DNA from: Hydractinia symbiolongicarpus
Lineage: Eukaryota; Cnidaria; Hydrozoa; Anthoathecata; Hydractiniidae
NCBI RefSeq assembly: GCF_029227915.1
Contig: NC_079888.1
Coordinates: 8,351,001-8,415,000, forward strand
Length of the DNA: 64,000 nucleotides
Direction of reading: 5' to 3'
In this document: positions 11,001-22,200 of the stretch, in pieces
Layout: the number at the start of each line of letters is the position of its first letter
How positions within the stretch are numbered: position 1 is the stretch's first letter
The notes under the pieces: generated by a model
The model's database searches: none
The model's input: only the letters and a program-made list of their open reading frames with translations
Told to the model about the DNA's origin: nothing
Position numbers and translations under genes: made by a program

Positions 11001-12344
11001 TTAATCATTAGCACAAACAAATGGCGACATCTGGAAGAAGCTCCAGAATCAGACGAAAAAAAGTTATTAAAACACTTCCACAAAATAAAAGATTCCTTAA
11101 CCTTGAATTCAGAACAGAATCTAATACTGAAGGACAAACGAATTGTATTACCAAGAATATACCACCGTACAGTAGTTAAACTTGCCCACGTTGGTCATCA
11201 GGGATTATCAAAAACAAAAGCCCTTCTGCGAAGTAAAGTTTGGTTCACCGGCATGGACAAACTAGTAACAGATGAAGTAAACAACTGCATTCCATGTCAA
11301 TCTGTCAGCAAGAAATCTAAGCTACCACCCATCCAGCCAACAGAATTACCGGCTCGTATATGGCAAACAGTCAACGCAGATTACTTGGGACCGCTCCCTG
11401 ACAATAAGTATGCCTTAGTAATGATAGATCAGCGGAGTAGATATCCTGTCGTGGCATTCACAAACAATACCACAGCAAAGAACTTCACCAACATTTGTAA
11501 CGATACCTTTGCACACTTTGGAAATCCGGAAACACTTGTTTCCGATAACGGACCGCCGTTTCGTTCCAGTGAAGTGAAAAGATATATGGAAAAGAGGAGA
11601 ATATATCATAGGAGGGTTACGCCCCTATGGCCACAAGCGAATGGCGAGGTCGAGAGATTCATGTTACCATTGACGAAAATAATCTGTACAGCACACATTG
11701 AAAACAAGTCGTACGTCGAAGAAGTGCAGAACTTCTTGATGGCGTACCGTATAACACCTCAATCTACAACAAATATTCCTCCAGCCGACCTTATGTATAA
11801 TCGCAAAATACGATGTGCTATTCCCGACTTTTTTAGCAAAGTTGACGACTCCATCGAACTACAGTTAAACAAAAATGACCAAGACAGTAAACAAAAAGCA
11901 AAAGAATATGCCGATAACAACAGATACACACAAGAACAAGAACTAAACATCGGTGACCGCGTTCTGGTGAAACAGAAAAAGATAAACAAAGTGACACCTC
12001 CTTTCAATCCGAATCCATACCACGTTACTGATATCAAAGGAACGATGATCACTGCGATGAATAAGGAAACAGAACACCAGATCACCCGCAACATATCTCA
12101 TTTCAAACCAATTCCAGATACTGCCAAACATGTGCCAATAAAAATAGACACTGAGGATGAGGATGATGAGGAACACCATGTTACAGTTCACAGACCTGAA
12201 CTTGAGAATAGCGGCCCCAAATCTACTTCTAAAACAACCATGACAAACAACTCTGCGTCACAGCGAACGTCGAAAGAACCGCAGTCGAGAAAGACATATC
12301 CAAAACGATATAGAAGACCAATACAAGAATGGAAAACACACTAA
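8010..12344 (+). CDS. Gag-pol polyprotein of the LTR retrotransposon
   Basis: One uninterrupted frame of 1444 codons. Residues 1-200 are Gag-like. Two CCHC-type zinc fingers follow from C221; the second reads CNKCHKIGHFARC. A retroviral-type protease motif DTG starts at D361. Reverse transcriptase spans about 520-720 with catalytic ADD at 686-688. RNase H spans about 820-950 with the first aspartate in LFCDAS. The integrase has an H2C2 zinc domain near 1050-1100 and a D,D35E core at D1124, D1179 and E1215, then a C-terminal domain with a GPY/F-like stretch. The usual LPFGL-type motif of RT reads IFGANSASEEL, an unusual variant. All key catalytic residues are present, so the protein may be functional. 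No separate gag frame or frameshift site is needed. There is no envelope-like frame. Confidence 0.96.
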   Translation: MAISTLNLPTFPKFDTDDFTTISTRWEKYKKRFLNLCVALNVEEDKQKLALLLNYIGEEAYDIYDNLLVPGTDETFANAITIFDGYFSPKKNIDYEVYAFRKLKQHPDENIHQFYIRLKQQANKYDFGTNLDKELKQQIVLSTHNSKIRKHAFKNTAISLADLLIYGKHLEDADQQADDVERSMNPQEEINRLTKKLETLRGKNLSSRGNSSSRKDNYKTCYRCGNDYPHSQACPAEGKECNKCHKIGHFARCCKSSARGPISRGRRFVNNNTATSDSSDSGAENVNSLNLFMLSTAGNANNNNNNCIASVRSNSNTHYESKVSVCVENSEIKDYASVNSIERFYTKVKVEGVTPTRFLKDTGSALNILNTKTFHKVNENCGGKLRLQKTATKVITYGSNEPKLKVLGKINLVIENKHRLTTKDFYVINTDHKNLLNGKTALELKLIIMPKDDAIPQKKPDKSRNTNNAAYKINVETKNSTRESKTKHAQKVQPPTRLRALIEVYKEKLFSNKIGKFTDYKVKLHIDKKVTPVTQAERRIPFALRQKVKAEIEKLQQQDIIEEVKGQPTPWVNPIVVVPKGNNGIRICLDMRCANRAIVRTRYPTPTVDDLLVKLKDSKHFTKLDLNAAFHQLELDESCRYITAFRTQDKIMQYKRLIFGANSASEELQHTIQSILSDINGADNIADDILVYAKTTEEHDRILTQVFKTLSDKGITLNLHKCLFDQHNLEYFGYVFSAEGMRPSPTKINGLLNVNRPTDVKSLRSFLGMINYLKRFIPNYSTITYPLRRLTRKDVKFEWNTECQEAFVTLTTTLSEKSCLSYFDENKETLLFCDASPVGISAILLQKNCKKNDIDVISYSSRSLTQPEMNYSQIERECLAATYACEKNNLYLYGKHFTLFSDNKALVNILNNPKSTPPPRIERMMLRLQRYNFKTDYVSSADNICDYLSRNPTSIGTDTKYIEKHVNFLTSYATPNALDINDIKTATLADPALKQLILIISTNKWRHLEEAPESDEKKLLKHFHKIKDSLTLNSEQNLILKDKRIVLPRIYHRTVVKLAHVGHQGLSKTKALLRSKVWFTGMDKLVTDEVNNCIPCQSVSKKSKLPPIQPTELPARIWQTVNADYLGPLPDNKYALVMIDQRSRYPVVAFTNNTTAKNFTNICNDTFAHFGNPETLVSDNGPPFRSSEVKRYMEKRRIYHRRVTPLWPQANGEVERFMLPLTKIICTAHIENKSYVEEVQNFLMAYRITPQSTTNIPPADLMYNRKIRCAIPDFFSKVDDSIELQLNKNDQDSKQKAKEYADNNRYTQEQELNIGDRVLVKQKKINKVTPPFNPNPYHVTDIKGTMITAMNKETEHQITRNISHFKPIPDTAKHVPIKIDTEDEDDEEHHVTVHRPELENSGPKSTSKTTMTNNSASQRTSKEPQSRKTYPKRYRRPIQEWKTH

Positions 12345-12465
12345 CCAATGAACTTTCAAGACATCTGTAGATAGCAATTCGACAGACGTTTAGACAGACA
12401 CGTAGTTATGTTAGAAATTTATGTTATGTATAGGACAAGTTGCTTCTCTTTTGTTTTGCTGTTTC

Positions 12466-12474
12466 AGGGGAAGA
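12466..12474 (+). promoter_or_regulatory. Polypurine tract
   Basis: AGGGGAAGA lies immediately before the 3' LTR, the expected plus-strand primer position. Confidence 0.75.
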
Positions 12475-12614
12475 TGTTATAGCGAATACACACTTTAATG
12501 GAGTACCGCTATACGATGGAGAGCATGTCGAAAACAAGTACGAAAGAAGAACTGTAAATATTATTATTTTTGAGAATAGATTATGTTGAACACACGTGTC
12601 CTCAGTTTTTAACA
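12475..12614 (+). repeat. 3' LTR, 140 bp
   Basis: Matches the 5' LTR at every position by eye and is followed by the target duplication TCATC at 12615-12619. Confidence 0.95.
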
Positions 12615-12807
12615 TCATCTAAGTATTAATAAATAATATATTTATCGGCAGGATAAGTAATGATAATAAAAATATAAAGTGGATAATCAAAAAAATAATT
12701 TAAATAAGAAGGAATATCAATATTAAAAACTGCGCAAAATAATATATTTACTAGCATTAAAACGGTATAAACAGCTAAAGAAACAACGTCTTAATAAAGC
12801 TGCTCTC

Positions 12808-13682
12808 TTAATTTTGATATGTTTCGGAATGTACATAAGTTTCTCGTTCAAAACACAATTGAATGCTCTTTATTGAAGTAACCTTATTTCTGATTCTTTT
12901 TGTTCGGAATCCATAAAGAAGGGTATTAAAGAAAGCATTGGTCATTGTTATAACGTAAACCCACGGGTTGATATAACTTTTCTGAAATGGCGAATTAGCT
13001 TTAAATAAGCATTATAAATCCCAGAGGGTATATCACATAAACAGTAGACTATAAGTATGAGCAAAGCCACTTTAGCGATCTTCTTATTTCTTCTTGCGCA
13101 TCGAACGACTTGCAAAGGTGTATGTGCGATCTGATGTGACAGCTCAGCATGAAGATGAATATAAACACTGCAATGGAGGTGATGACGATTTTGTACATAC
13201 CATAAACAGCAGGAAAAACATAGTAACAGATAAATACAGAAAGAGTGGATATAATCCAGCAAAATGTCAATAAATAAACAAGACGTTCTTTTCTGCTTTG
13301 CGAAAAATACAATAATGGCTTTACGTTAGCGGAATATGTCCCTAAAGTGATAAACTCAACTGTTGTGAAAGACAAGCTGGGGAAAATATATCCAGTCAAC
13401 ATTATAATTCTCGAAAAGGGACAGTTGCGCACGCCTTTATGGTAATTTATCGTCAAAGCCACGTTCGTTGGCGGGAGAAAGCAATCCGGCCACTAACCCA
13501 CAGATAGAAAGAAGAACATACAAATCATTCATCGGCACACTTTTCTACCTGCAAATTTAACGATCCGTGTAAGAAGAGTGTTAATTCCAATCAAACAGAA
13601 AGAGCATATGGCGCTGGCCTAATAATTGAAATGGTTCTTGCACTCGCTGTTGACAGTATTGCGTCTGGTGTTGAAAGACATT
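12808..13682 (-). pseudogene. Decayed rhodopsin-like GPCR
   Basis: Seven-transmembrane pieces occur in the right order on the minus strand but in changing frames. From ATG 13680-13682: a short N-terminus, an in-frame TAG, then a TM1-like piece (SAICSFCLIGINTLLTRIV) followed by TGA; a TM2-like piece (MNDLYVLLSICGLVAGLL) in another frame; TM3-TM5 in a frame open over 13049-13462 (SFTTVEFITLGTYSANV in place of a DRY box); TM6 after a shift near 13110 (KVALLILIVYCLCDIP); TM7 after another shift near 12985 (NPWVYVITMTNAFFNTLLYG), ending at TAA 12808-12810. Two in-frame stops and at least three shifts argue for a dead gene. Introns would not explain the overlapping frames. The ligand class is not identified. 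Sequencing error is the alternative for single shifts but not for all of them. Confidence 0.7.
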
Positions 13683-14515
13683 TGATGACTCCGGTTGCAT
13701 TGAAATTCATACTCCGCTTAATCAAAACTTGGAGATATAGTAGCCTTAAACTTATTTATACAGCTTTAGGTCTTTAACTTTATTCGAATCGTCAAATTCG
13801 AATATCACTTCAAAAAACAGATATCATGAAACATTCTGAGTGAAAAAACGGCTGCAGTTCTAAATGCTTTGACATTTAATATCACATGTGCAAAAATCAC
13901 TAACATTTATTTTCTTTTGCCACTCGATATCAGTTTTTTCACTGATACAAATCTAAATTCATAGAAAAATGAAAGCAGAAAATGATTACAAAGATATACA
14001 ACCCACAATGGTTAGATATACAACCCAAAACACTTAGTTTATAGCTACATAACAATCTATTTCATTGCAAAGAATGTTGTTATTCTTTTAAAAAAATTCG
14101 CCAACAAATGAGCTGGTTATGAATAGAAGTTCACGATAGTGGTCAAAAAAAGACTGTTACTGGCTTTAGAATAAAAGGAAGTTAATAACAAAAGAGCACG
14201 AAAAGAGAAAAAAGGGTGTCTGATTTTAAAGATGTCTGATTTTAAAGATGTCTGCTTTTGAAGATGTCTGCTTTAATCTGGTTCATACAATGCATGGGTG
14301 TGCAATTATTATTGTGCAATTAATAAAGCAAATGGGGTATCCGCGCTTTTTAATTGAAAAATGGGAAAACGAGGTAGGGTTTATTACTATTTTACTTCGC
14401 AAACCATTGGTAGCCATTTTGAACTATTACGTCAAGATAATACAAATAAATTTGACGTCAAATAGTGTCTATCATACTTTCCGTAAATATTTAGTGACAG
14501 AAAGAACTCACAAGA
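13683..14515. other. No gene seen
   Basis: Intergenic sequence between the GPCR pseudogene and the coiled-coil gene. A short triplication of GATGTCTG(A/C)TTT occurs at about 14215-14275. The promoter of the plus-strand gene at 14516 should lie here, but no motif was distinguished. Confidence 0.4.
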
Positions 14516-15397
14516 ATGGAAATTCATAATAGTATTGATATTGTTGGTATGGATTCTGTAAAGCAGGTGAAGAATTTCGAAAAACTGCTAATCCTTCCAC
14601 TACGTTGCCCCGCTGTGAAATAAAATATTAAAACATACACCAATAGAGAGGCAAAATCTCACAAAAGAATGTTTTGTGTCTGGCTACAATTTGTTAAGAT
14701 ATATTCACTTTTTACTTTTCAGAAGATAAAGGAGGCTTACGAAGATAGGTTGACATCCATAACTCAAGCTATTGAAAATGAAAAGAAACTTCGAAATCAG
14801 AGCAAAGAGGCCAGTAAAACGCATCTTGCGAAGATAACACATCTGGAAGAAATCATTGATGGTAGCATAAAGGAATGCGACAAAGAATTGGATCAGTTGA
14901 GCGCTAAAGTTAATGCCATACCGGAGATTGTTGAAGAAGCAATTAAACCTGTGGTGAAGCTGGCTGCAGAGGCTGCTGAAGAATGCGAAAAAGAAAAGCT
15001 AAAAAGAATGGAAGTTGAACAAATACTGGAGAAAGTGGAAGGTGAACGCAATGCTATGACGAAGGAAAAGGATGAATTGAATCGATGTGCATTCAATATG
15101 GAATGCAAAATCAAGGAATTAGAAGTTAACAACGCATATCAACAGGATGCAATTGAAGAACTAAAGAGAAAGGTTGCTGAGATGGATGAAAAGTACATCC
15201 AGTGTAAACAACACACAAAGAGCTTCGTCACCATCCTTCGCAACAAGTGTGCTGGCATTACAAATATTTTGCGTTGCAATTTTATTTGCAAAATATTTCC
15301 AAGAAAGGTTTCCAAAAAGAAACTGAAAGTTGTGGCTGCGATTGAGGAAATTGAAGAAATGCTTCAGTTGCATGCTGCAGAAATAAAACAATTCTAA
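14516..15397 (+). CDS. Two-exon coiled-coil protein
   Basis: Exon 1 (14516-14566) starts at ATG, encodes 17 residues and ends in CAG before a GTGAAG donor. Exon 2 (14723-15397) follows a strong acceptor (TTTTTACTTTTCAG). Both junctions are phase 0 and the 156-bp intron is short. The joined product is about 241 residues, rich in E, K, Q and L with heptad-like spacing over roughly residues 18-190, so a long coiled coil is expected. The C-terminal part has four cysteines (KCAGITNILRCNFICKIF) and a basic patch. There is no clear signal peptide. The frame is also open upstream of exon 2 to an ATG at 14669, so an unspliced 242-residue reading is an alternative. No family was recognised. It lies tail-to-tail with CADPS copy B. 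Confidence 0.65.
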
Positions 15398-16254
15398 TTC
15401 CCTTACCCCATCCTACCTTTATCCATTTTCAATTTTTTACCTTTTTTTTCTGTTTCTTTTTTTTACTATTTGATTTTTTTTCTAGTTTTTTATGTATGGA
15501 TCTTTGTTTAAAATCTTTTTTTTGGATATTTTGGAGATGTCGTCGTGAAAAGGCGGCAAATACCCGACGACGTCTTATGTTGTTTTCAATAATTCTAGTC
15601 TTTAATTCTCATTTTATCAATTGGGTTTTTGTGAAGTCTTTTCGTTATAAAAGTAGGGTGGGGTACACGTCTACCATTTTTTGTAATTTATGTTTTGTAA
15701 ATATATTCCAATAATACATATTTCACGTAGTTTTAAAGACTTTCTTGACAAATAGGTCTGTGTCGTGCCTCATGATCGTGCCAATATGCGCGTTTAGATG
15801 CCAAATAATGAAGAGCAAATGGTGTAACTTTCTAACTGAATTTGAGCCTTATTATGTTATTAGTTATGAAAAACTTTAACAAACTTTGCCAAACTTATAG
15901 AGCCAAAATGACTTCTATATTTTATGACAGACTTTCAGAACAAACAAGAAATCTAACAGCGTAATCGTCTGAGAATTCCTTGTTCGTCTTAAAGAGGGGT
16001 CCGATGTCCGCTTTAAGGAAGTTCCACGGTAGTCTCAAGAGGTATTGGACAAGCACTTGAATGTAGCTAACACTACACGCTAATAGCTATATATATATAT
16101 TATATAATAATATACAATTTAATTATTTACACTTTGCACCAACTAAAAGTAGATTTCGCCAGACACGCGCTAACAAAAACGCTCGTGAGTTTTTCAACAA
16201 TTGCGGAAAATGCAGTCAAGTGAAAGGAGCCTTAGAAACTTGTAAGAAACGCTA
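15398..16254. other. 3' flanks of convergent genes
   Basis: T-rich 3' flank of the coiled-coil gene, then AT-rich sequence including a TA repeat at about 16088-16118, then the 3' flank of CADPS copy B on the other strand. No additional gene is seen. Confidence 0.5.
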
Positions 16255-19200
16255 CTACTTTTCATCAACATCCATTTCATCATCTTGATGCATTTTTTGC
16301 ATAACAATTTCCACTTGTATTCTTTTCGACGCTTTGTTGTATTCGCTGCTTTCAAGGGCTGTCACTGAAAAGTCGTGTTCTTCAAATAAGGAGCGGCAGG
16401 ACTAAAACAAGAATACATGTTTCATGGACCATCTATGTAAATACTGTCTGCTCCCATTTTTCATATCATAACGTAAGTATCCATGATGAAATTAGTTAAA
16501 TTATACTATTGAGATTTAACTACTAAAAAATTGACACAACAACATGATGGTGGGAAATTATTTGCTGATGACAAACAAAACTGATGTCAAAAGATTTTCA
16601 ATTAACAACTTATTCGAAATGTATCACTTTATAATTATGCCTCATTTGTGGTTGCGGCATTACTTATAGTATTATCGTTATTAAGTTTATTTATCAAATA
16701 TACTATCTTCAGTTTCTACTGGTACTGCTGTCAACAAGAGCTTGAAAAGGAGTTCTAGTGCGTTGAAAGCTCCCATTTGAGCCACGAAGGGCAGCAATTG
16801 CTGGACTAGACAACGGTTTAAGATATTAATAAGATATTAGAAGTAAAAAGAATGGATTGTATATAATCTTTGGACCGCAGTGGAAGCAAACGCTCTATCT
16901 CAAGGCTACCAGTTAGTTCTTTTAATGGGTGGGGGGTACTAATTAAATATCTAATTCAATAAACCTTTCCCTTTTTTGCAAAACTGAACATAAAAAAACT
17001 TGGATTATAGCAAGCATTCTGTTAATAAGGCAATAACTGACCTGCAATATATCATGCAAAACCTTTAAAGGTGTGGCATGTAAAGGTTCCTCATGTCTAT
17101 CATCCAACCAATCATTGATCATTGTACACAAGTTCTTCCATATTGCCTACAATGCAAGAAGAGTTAATTTTGTGCAACTAAGAGGCTATTATTTTTTTAA
17201 AAAAATACAATAAGAAATAGGTAGGGGATGAATAACACAACTAGCTGTGCCGAAATACGTTAATATATCTGGAATAAGGAAGGAACAACCACTGGTGATT
17301 ATAGTATCATAAAAGGTAACGTTTCTATATAAAATTAAAATAAAAGATGAAATTGTGAATTGTGAATTGCAATATGAATGCATTGAGCGTAAGCTTGGAA
17401 CTCTCAGAATAAAATTTAATAAAATCAGAATTTTGGTTGTTTTAGATGTTTTGGATGATCTTCTTAGAAAGTAAAAATATAAGGAGGAATAACGGAAGAT
17501 CACAAGACAAAAAAGAAGCACAACATAATATTTAAACTTGGAAGACTATAAATGCTTTGCAATCCCTGCGACCCACCTTTATTGACACTGTATGATATCA
17601 TATTAACGTTATATATTGACGTCGTGTAATATGATATGGGACCATTTAATAATTACGGAACACCCAAATTGGCTATTTTTTGCCACATTTTTGGTCCTTT
17701 TGTGTAAGTCCAGAGGTAAGAAAGAAATTTAAGATGTAGATCATACACTAAAACAACTAAGAATATCCTTCATACATAAATATTATCTGTAACATAACAA
17801 AATAGGTCTAGCCCCTCCAACCTCCCCTCCCCTAAATGATCCTAACAGTGCTAACAAAAATGATCATACCCACAACTCAGGCGTTACACAATTATTGAAT
17901 GGCCTCTATTGACGTAATATATTGACACCGTATGATATCATATTGACGTCATATAATTTAAAAAAAAAATAATAATTCTGCAATATTTTCACGTGGTAAA
18001 TACTATCTACAGACAGATTAATTCAGCTGATAAATATTTACAGTGCAGATATGCATTGACAATGTGGGAGAGCACTCAACAGCTATTGTTATAATCTTAC
18101 CATTTTAAGAAGGTAACGAAAGTTATCATTTTTGATTTCATGTTTAAACTGGCGGATGTTCATTGCAAGAAATTCAAAATAATTTTCTGCATCATCCATA
18201 TTTCGACCCTAAAGAAAAATAATAAGATTTCTTTTGAGGTTTTTTCGTGTGCTTATTATTATTATTTGAGCATCTTATGTTTTTGGGTAAAGACAATGAT
18301 TAAGAACATCTATACATGTTTCTGTACATTTTTATCTCTTTATACTAGTTTACAAAATGAAAAAATTTATGCTTTTTTCTTCACTCCAGACTTTAAAAAT
18401 TATTAATTAGTAGCACCAATTTTCTGTTAGTCTCGTTTTTGTACAGACTGTTATTTTAACGTGTTGCTCATGGTACACAAAGGGATATTTTTAGGGCATA
18501 TTTTCTTTAACAATGAGGGAAACTCTTAGTAAAAATCATCAGCAAATAAAGTTGTTAATGTGAGAAGGCATGCCCCTCTCCAGCTTTTTCCCCATAAAAT
18601 GTTGTTTTTAGAAATCAGGTATATGACAAATATATTCTCGATTTTTTGAAATAAATAGTTCATATCTTACAATTGTGTAACACAAATGAAATTTGTGCTG
18701 TCAATACTGTCGAAAAGCACATGTTTTTTTTTTGCTATATTTTAATGCTGTCTTCTTCAACAATTCTCCTTTCAGTACCATAAAAACACGTTGTCGTTGT
18801 CTAACGTTCTGATTCAACCTCGGTAAGAAATTTTAGTAACTTAGACATGTCCACGATGACAGACAGACAGAGCTAGCAGAGCTACTTTTCTTGTTTACTA
18901 TTTTTTTTTGTCATTTGGCATGCTTCCTGGAATGACATCACGGATTTATTATTTATATAACGTCATTCTAGACCCCAGAGCTCTATGAGATAAACCTAGG
19001 TTTTAATCTCAAAGAGCTTTGGGGACGAGAATGACAATGCAAAACCGGTAAGAAATAGTTAACGCCCTTTCAAAGTTTATAAAACGCTGCATACAACATA
19101 TTTAAAAAAATTGGACGGAGACAGTTCCGCGTAGTCATACTTTACCTTACAAGTCACTGCAAAGTACCATGTTCCTTGGTCGAATTTACATAAAGATTTT

Positions 19201-22200
19201 AATAATGAATTGATAACATTCTGAAACTGCAAAAATAATAGAAAAATATATTATTCACATTCTTAAGTGCTCTTGTACACGTGTTACGTAATGGAAACGT
19301 GATTCGACTCTTCACTTTTCAAATTCTTACATAAAAATATTGTCTTCTTTAATTCATATCAAAACTAAACAGGATTGGGAAAGTGGGAAGTTTAAGGGAA
19401 TTTAACATTGGAAATGCAAACTCAGCATTTGGTAAGTCAAAGCTTATTGAAAAAAGTGACGATTCAGGAGTAGTTGAGCAGCCCATGGAAATGTCCACTT
19501 TGTTTAGAAAAGCAAACAGTTACGGAGATTTAATCTTGGTGACGTCATCAATTATCCGTCCGCATACAAAAGACATATTTTAAGAAATTTGGTACTCCGT
19601 TGCGTCTAGTGTGTAGAGCTTAAAATACTGAATAAAACAATGTATAGTAACCTGTATTTGTGACGAACCTGTTTGTTTTAAAACAGGTTGGTTGACCTAA
19701 TTTCCCGTCATTTGGTCCCGTTGGTTTTATGGTTTTGGTTCAAGATTGTCAGCATAAAAATTGTGAAAGAAAAATACTTACGAAAATTTAACGATAAATT
19801 TCAGTAATACAGATGACAAGAGTAGTAAAAGAAAGAGATAAGCAAGAGATTTGGCTCGAGTTTCACCTTAAAAATTCATAATTTACATTCTTAAGCGTTT
19901 TGAAAACTTGAAACATATCATAGCGTCACCAAGGGTTCACTATTTTACAATATCAGACTTCCGCCTGAGGGCAAAAAGTTAAAACTGTACAAACTGTTAC
20001 AATATCTTTATGTCCCTTTTATAGCTCTTCTCTAATTCTTCGTTTCTTTACTTATATTGTTATATATACTTAAAGTTTATTTAGAACTTCATCACCTGTT
20101 TTACCTGCATTGAAGTTTAAAATGTATTTATTTTGACGTTTTAGCTAGCTACCTACTTGTGATATTTTGCTACCCACATTCCTCATTTTATATTTATGTG
20201 AAAAGCAAAAATACCTAGCTAGCTATCTAGACAAGCCACATAAGTCTCGGATGGCTCTGTGATTCTAATAATTTTTACTCTGTGGCTAGGTAAACTTTTG
20301 AGTATATTTTGAACTTGGCATAACAACTTGAAAGTGTGAGTAAACAACCTTGTCAGTGGCATTTGTGTTGTGCTTATAAAAAAACATTTTTTGAACTCAT
20401 TCCAATACATTTGTTTAAAAGTACACCATTAGAACTTTCAAGTCAAACATTCTTTTTCAAATTAAGTTATTGCCTTTTTTTATTTTCACGAAATAGGCTT
20501 AGAGGATGCTTAACCATGACTATTTTCAGAATTAAAAAATTATTTCAATGGTTAAGGTTATATTACCTTGCATTTAATCATGTCGATAATTTCATCTTGG
20601 ATATCCAGGATGTATTTAAATATATTCTTATGATATAAACTACACGAGGTCTAAAAAATAGAAGATATAGTTAAACATGTTTTTCCCTTCTGCATGATTT
20701 AATCGCAAAAACTAATACAGTTTTGTTTTTTTGACTTGTATTAAAGTATGCGAAAAATGACACGAACCTCGTTTTCATAATATTGGCTAGATGGACATAG
20801 AGCTCCAACCTATAAATATACGTACTTGTTAAAGGGGCTACGGAACGGCTGTTGGTTTTCGAATTTAGTGACTTACACGAAAGTCGAGCTGATGGCGGCG
20901 AAAAACAAAACTGGCTATTTTTCCGGCATGTATGTAATTTACAGATCTTCTCCAGCCTTGGTCATGTTTTCATCCAGAATGAGTCTCGCTGAAATATTTC
21001 TTTGTGATATACTTTTCGAAAAAAATATTGAACCAGCGAGCAAAGTGCGTTGGTCTGTTCATTGCTCAAAACGCGTTTGCCGGATTTTTAATATGTGCGG
21101 GGATATACGGAATGTGAGCATTTAACCGGTTTGTAGGCCCTTTAAACCGTATGACTCAGATTGAGCATGATTCTTGCTATCAATTTGCTACCAATACTGA
21201 AATTGCAGCTTGTTGATGGTAGCTTATCAACAATTTCTTTTGTTTAGTTCATCTTTAGGGAATGATTTTTCAGTTGGATGGAACTTCATCAATAGGTTAG
21301 TATTCGATGTATTCAAATTATCGCGATCGTATTGGTCAATTTTTTAAGGGGTGTTTATAGTTTCGTTATGGGTAAAAAAAAACAGGATTGTGAAACTCTG
21401 TACTGGCGAAATTTAGCTCCTAAATTTAACTGTGCGTATTTTTTTGGCAGCAGGTAAAAATTTTATAACAAAAAAGTCTACCGAACAGAGACGCGAAGGA
21501 AGACACATGTGCTTATTACATAATTTAGTAATGTACGTTAGTAGAAGGAATTGTTGATGATGCTTTCTTTCACTTAACACATAAGATATGCACGAAAAAA
21601 TCTTTAGTTTGTGTGTTCAATGATCTCACATATCCCGCCTATTTTTAGGTGTATTCAAGTTATCGCGATTATATTAGTGAAATTTCAAAGTGGTGCTTCG
21701 TTGCAAGTCCTATTTCCAGTCCGAAATATAGTGCCACACACCACTCTGTTTAAACTTCTGTGACAAAGTTAGTCATAGCAATGCTAAAGTGTACGTATCT
21801 GTCTATGTAATGGAAAAAAGTTACAAAACTATGTATTTGGTGATGGTCCAAAGCCATTGAACTTACAAAAAGTTTGGGGAGTAATAAGATATTTACCTTC
21901 TGATATGCTTCAATAAGTACATTAACAAGGGAGCAGCATTTGGAAGGTAAAACAAAACTTAACGTGCCCTTCATATGTTTTATAATACTTGATATTTCTT
22001 GGTGTAATCTAAATGAAGATTCCTTTAAATGGAGTTAAAATAAATAAATCATAGCTATGCTCTGGTTACTATAAACAGGTTGTGAAAAATATTTTCTACA
22101 GCATGGATAAATCAGAGGAATAGTTATAGTATCATATACTCTATCATCGACGTTAGTTAAAGGGGCTACGAAACGGATGTTGGTTTTCGACTTTAGTGAC

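Larger units (their letters stand above)
7762..12614 (+). mobile_element. Apparently intact Ty3/gypsy LTR retrotransposon
   Basis: A complete 4853-bp element: two 140-bp LTRs beginning TG and ending CA, an internal region with one gag-pol reading frame, and a polypurine stretch before the 3' LTR. It is flanked by the 5-bp duplication TCATC (7757-7761 and 12615-12619). The LTRs match base for base by eye, so insertion is recent. The frame has no internal stop. Domain order (gag, protease, RT, RNase H, integrase) is that of Ty3/gypsy. The overall look recalls the widespread K02A2.6-like group; that lineage call is from memory. Confidence 0.95.

Noticed and set aside
19383-19583. 66-codon plus-strand frame in a CADPS-B intron
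   Set aside because: No similarity recognised and no supporting signals, although its composition is less biased than its surroundings.
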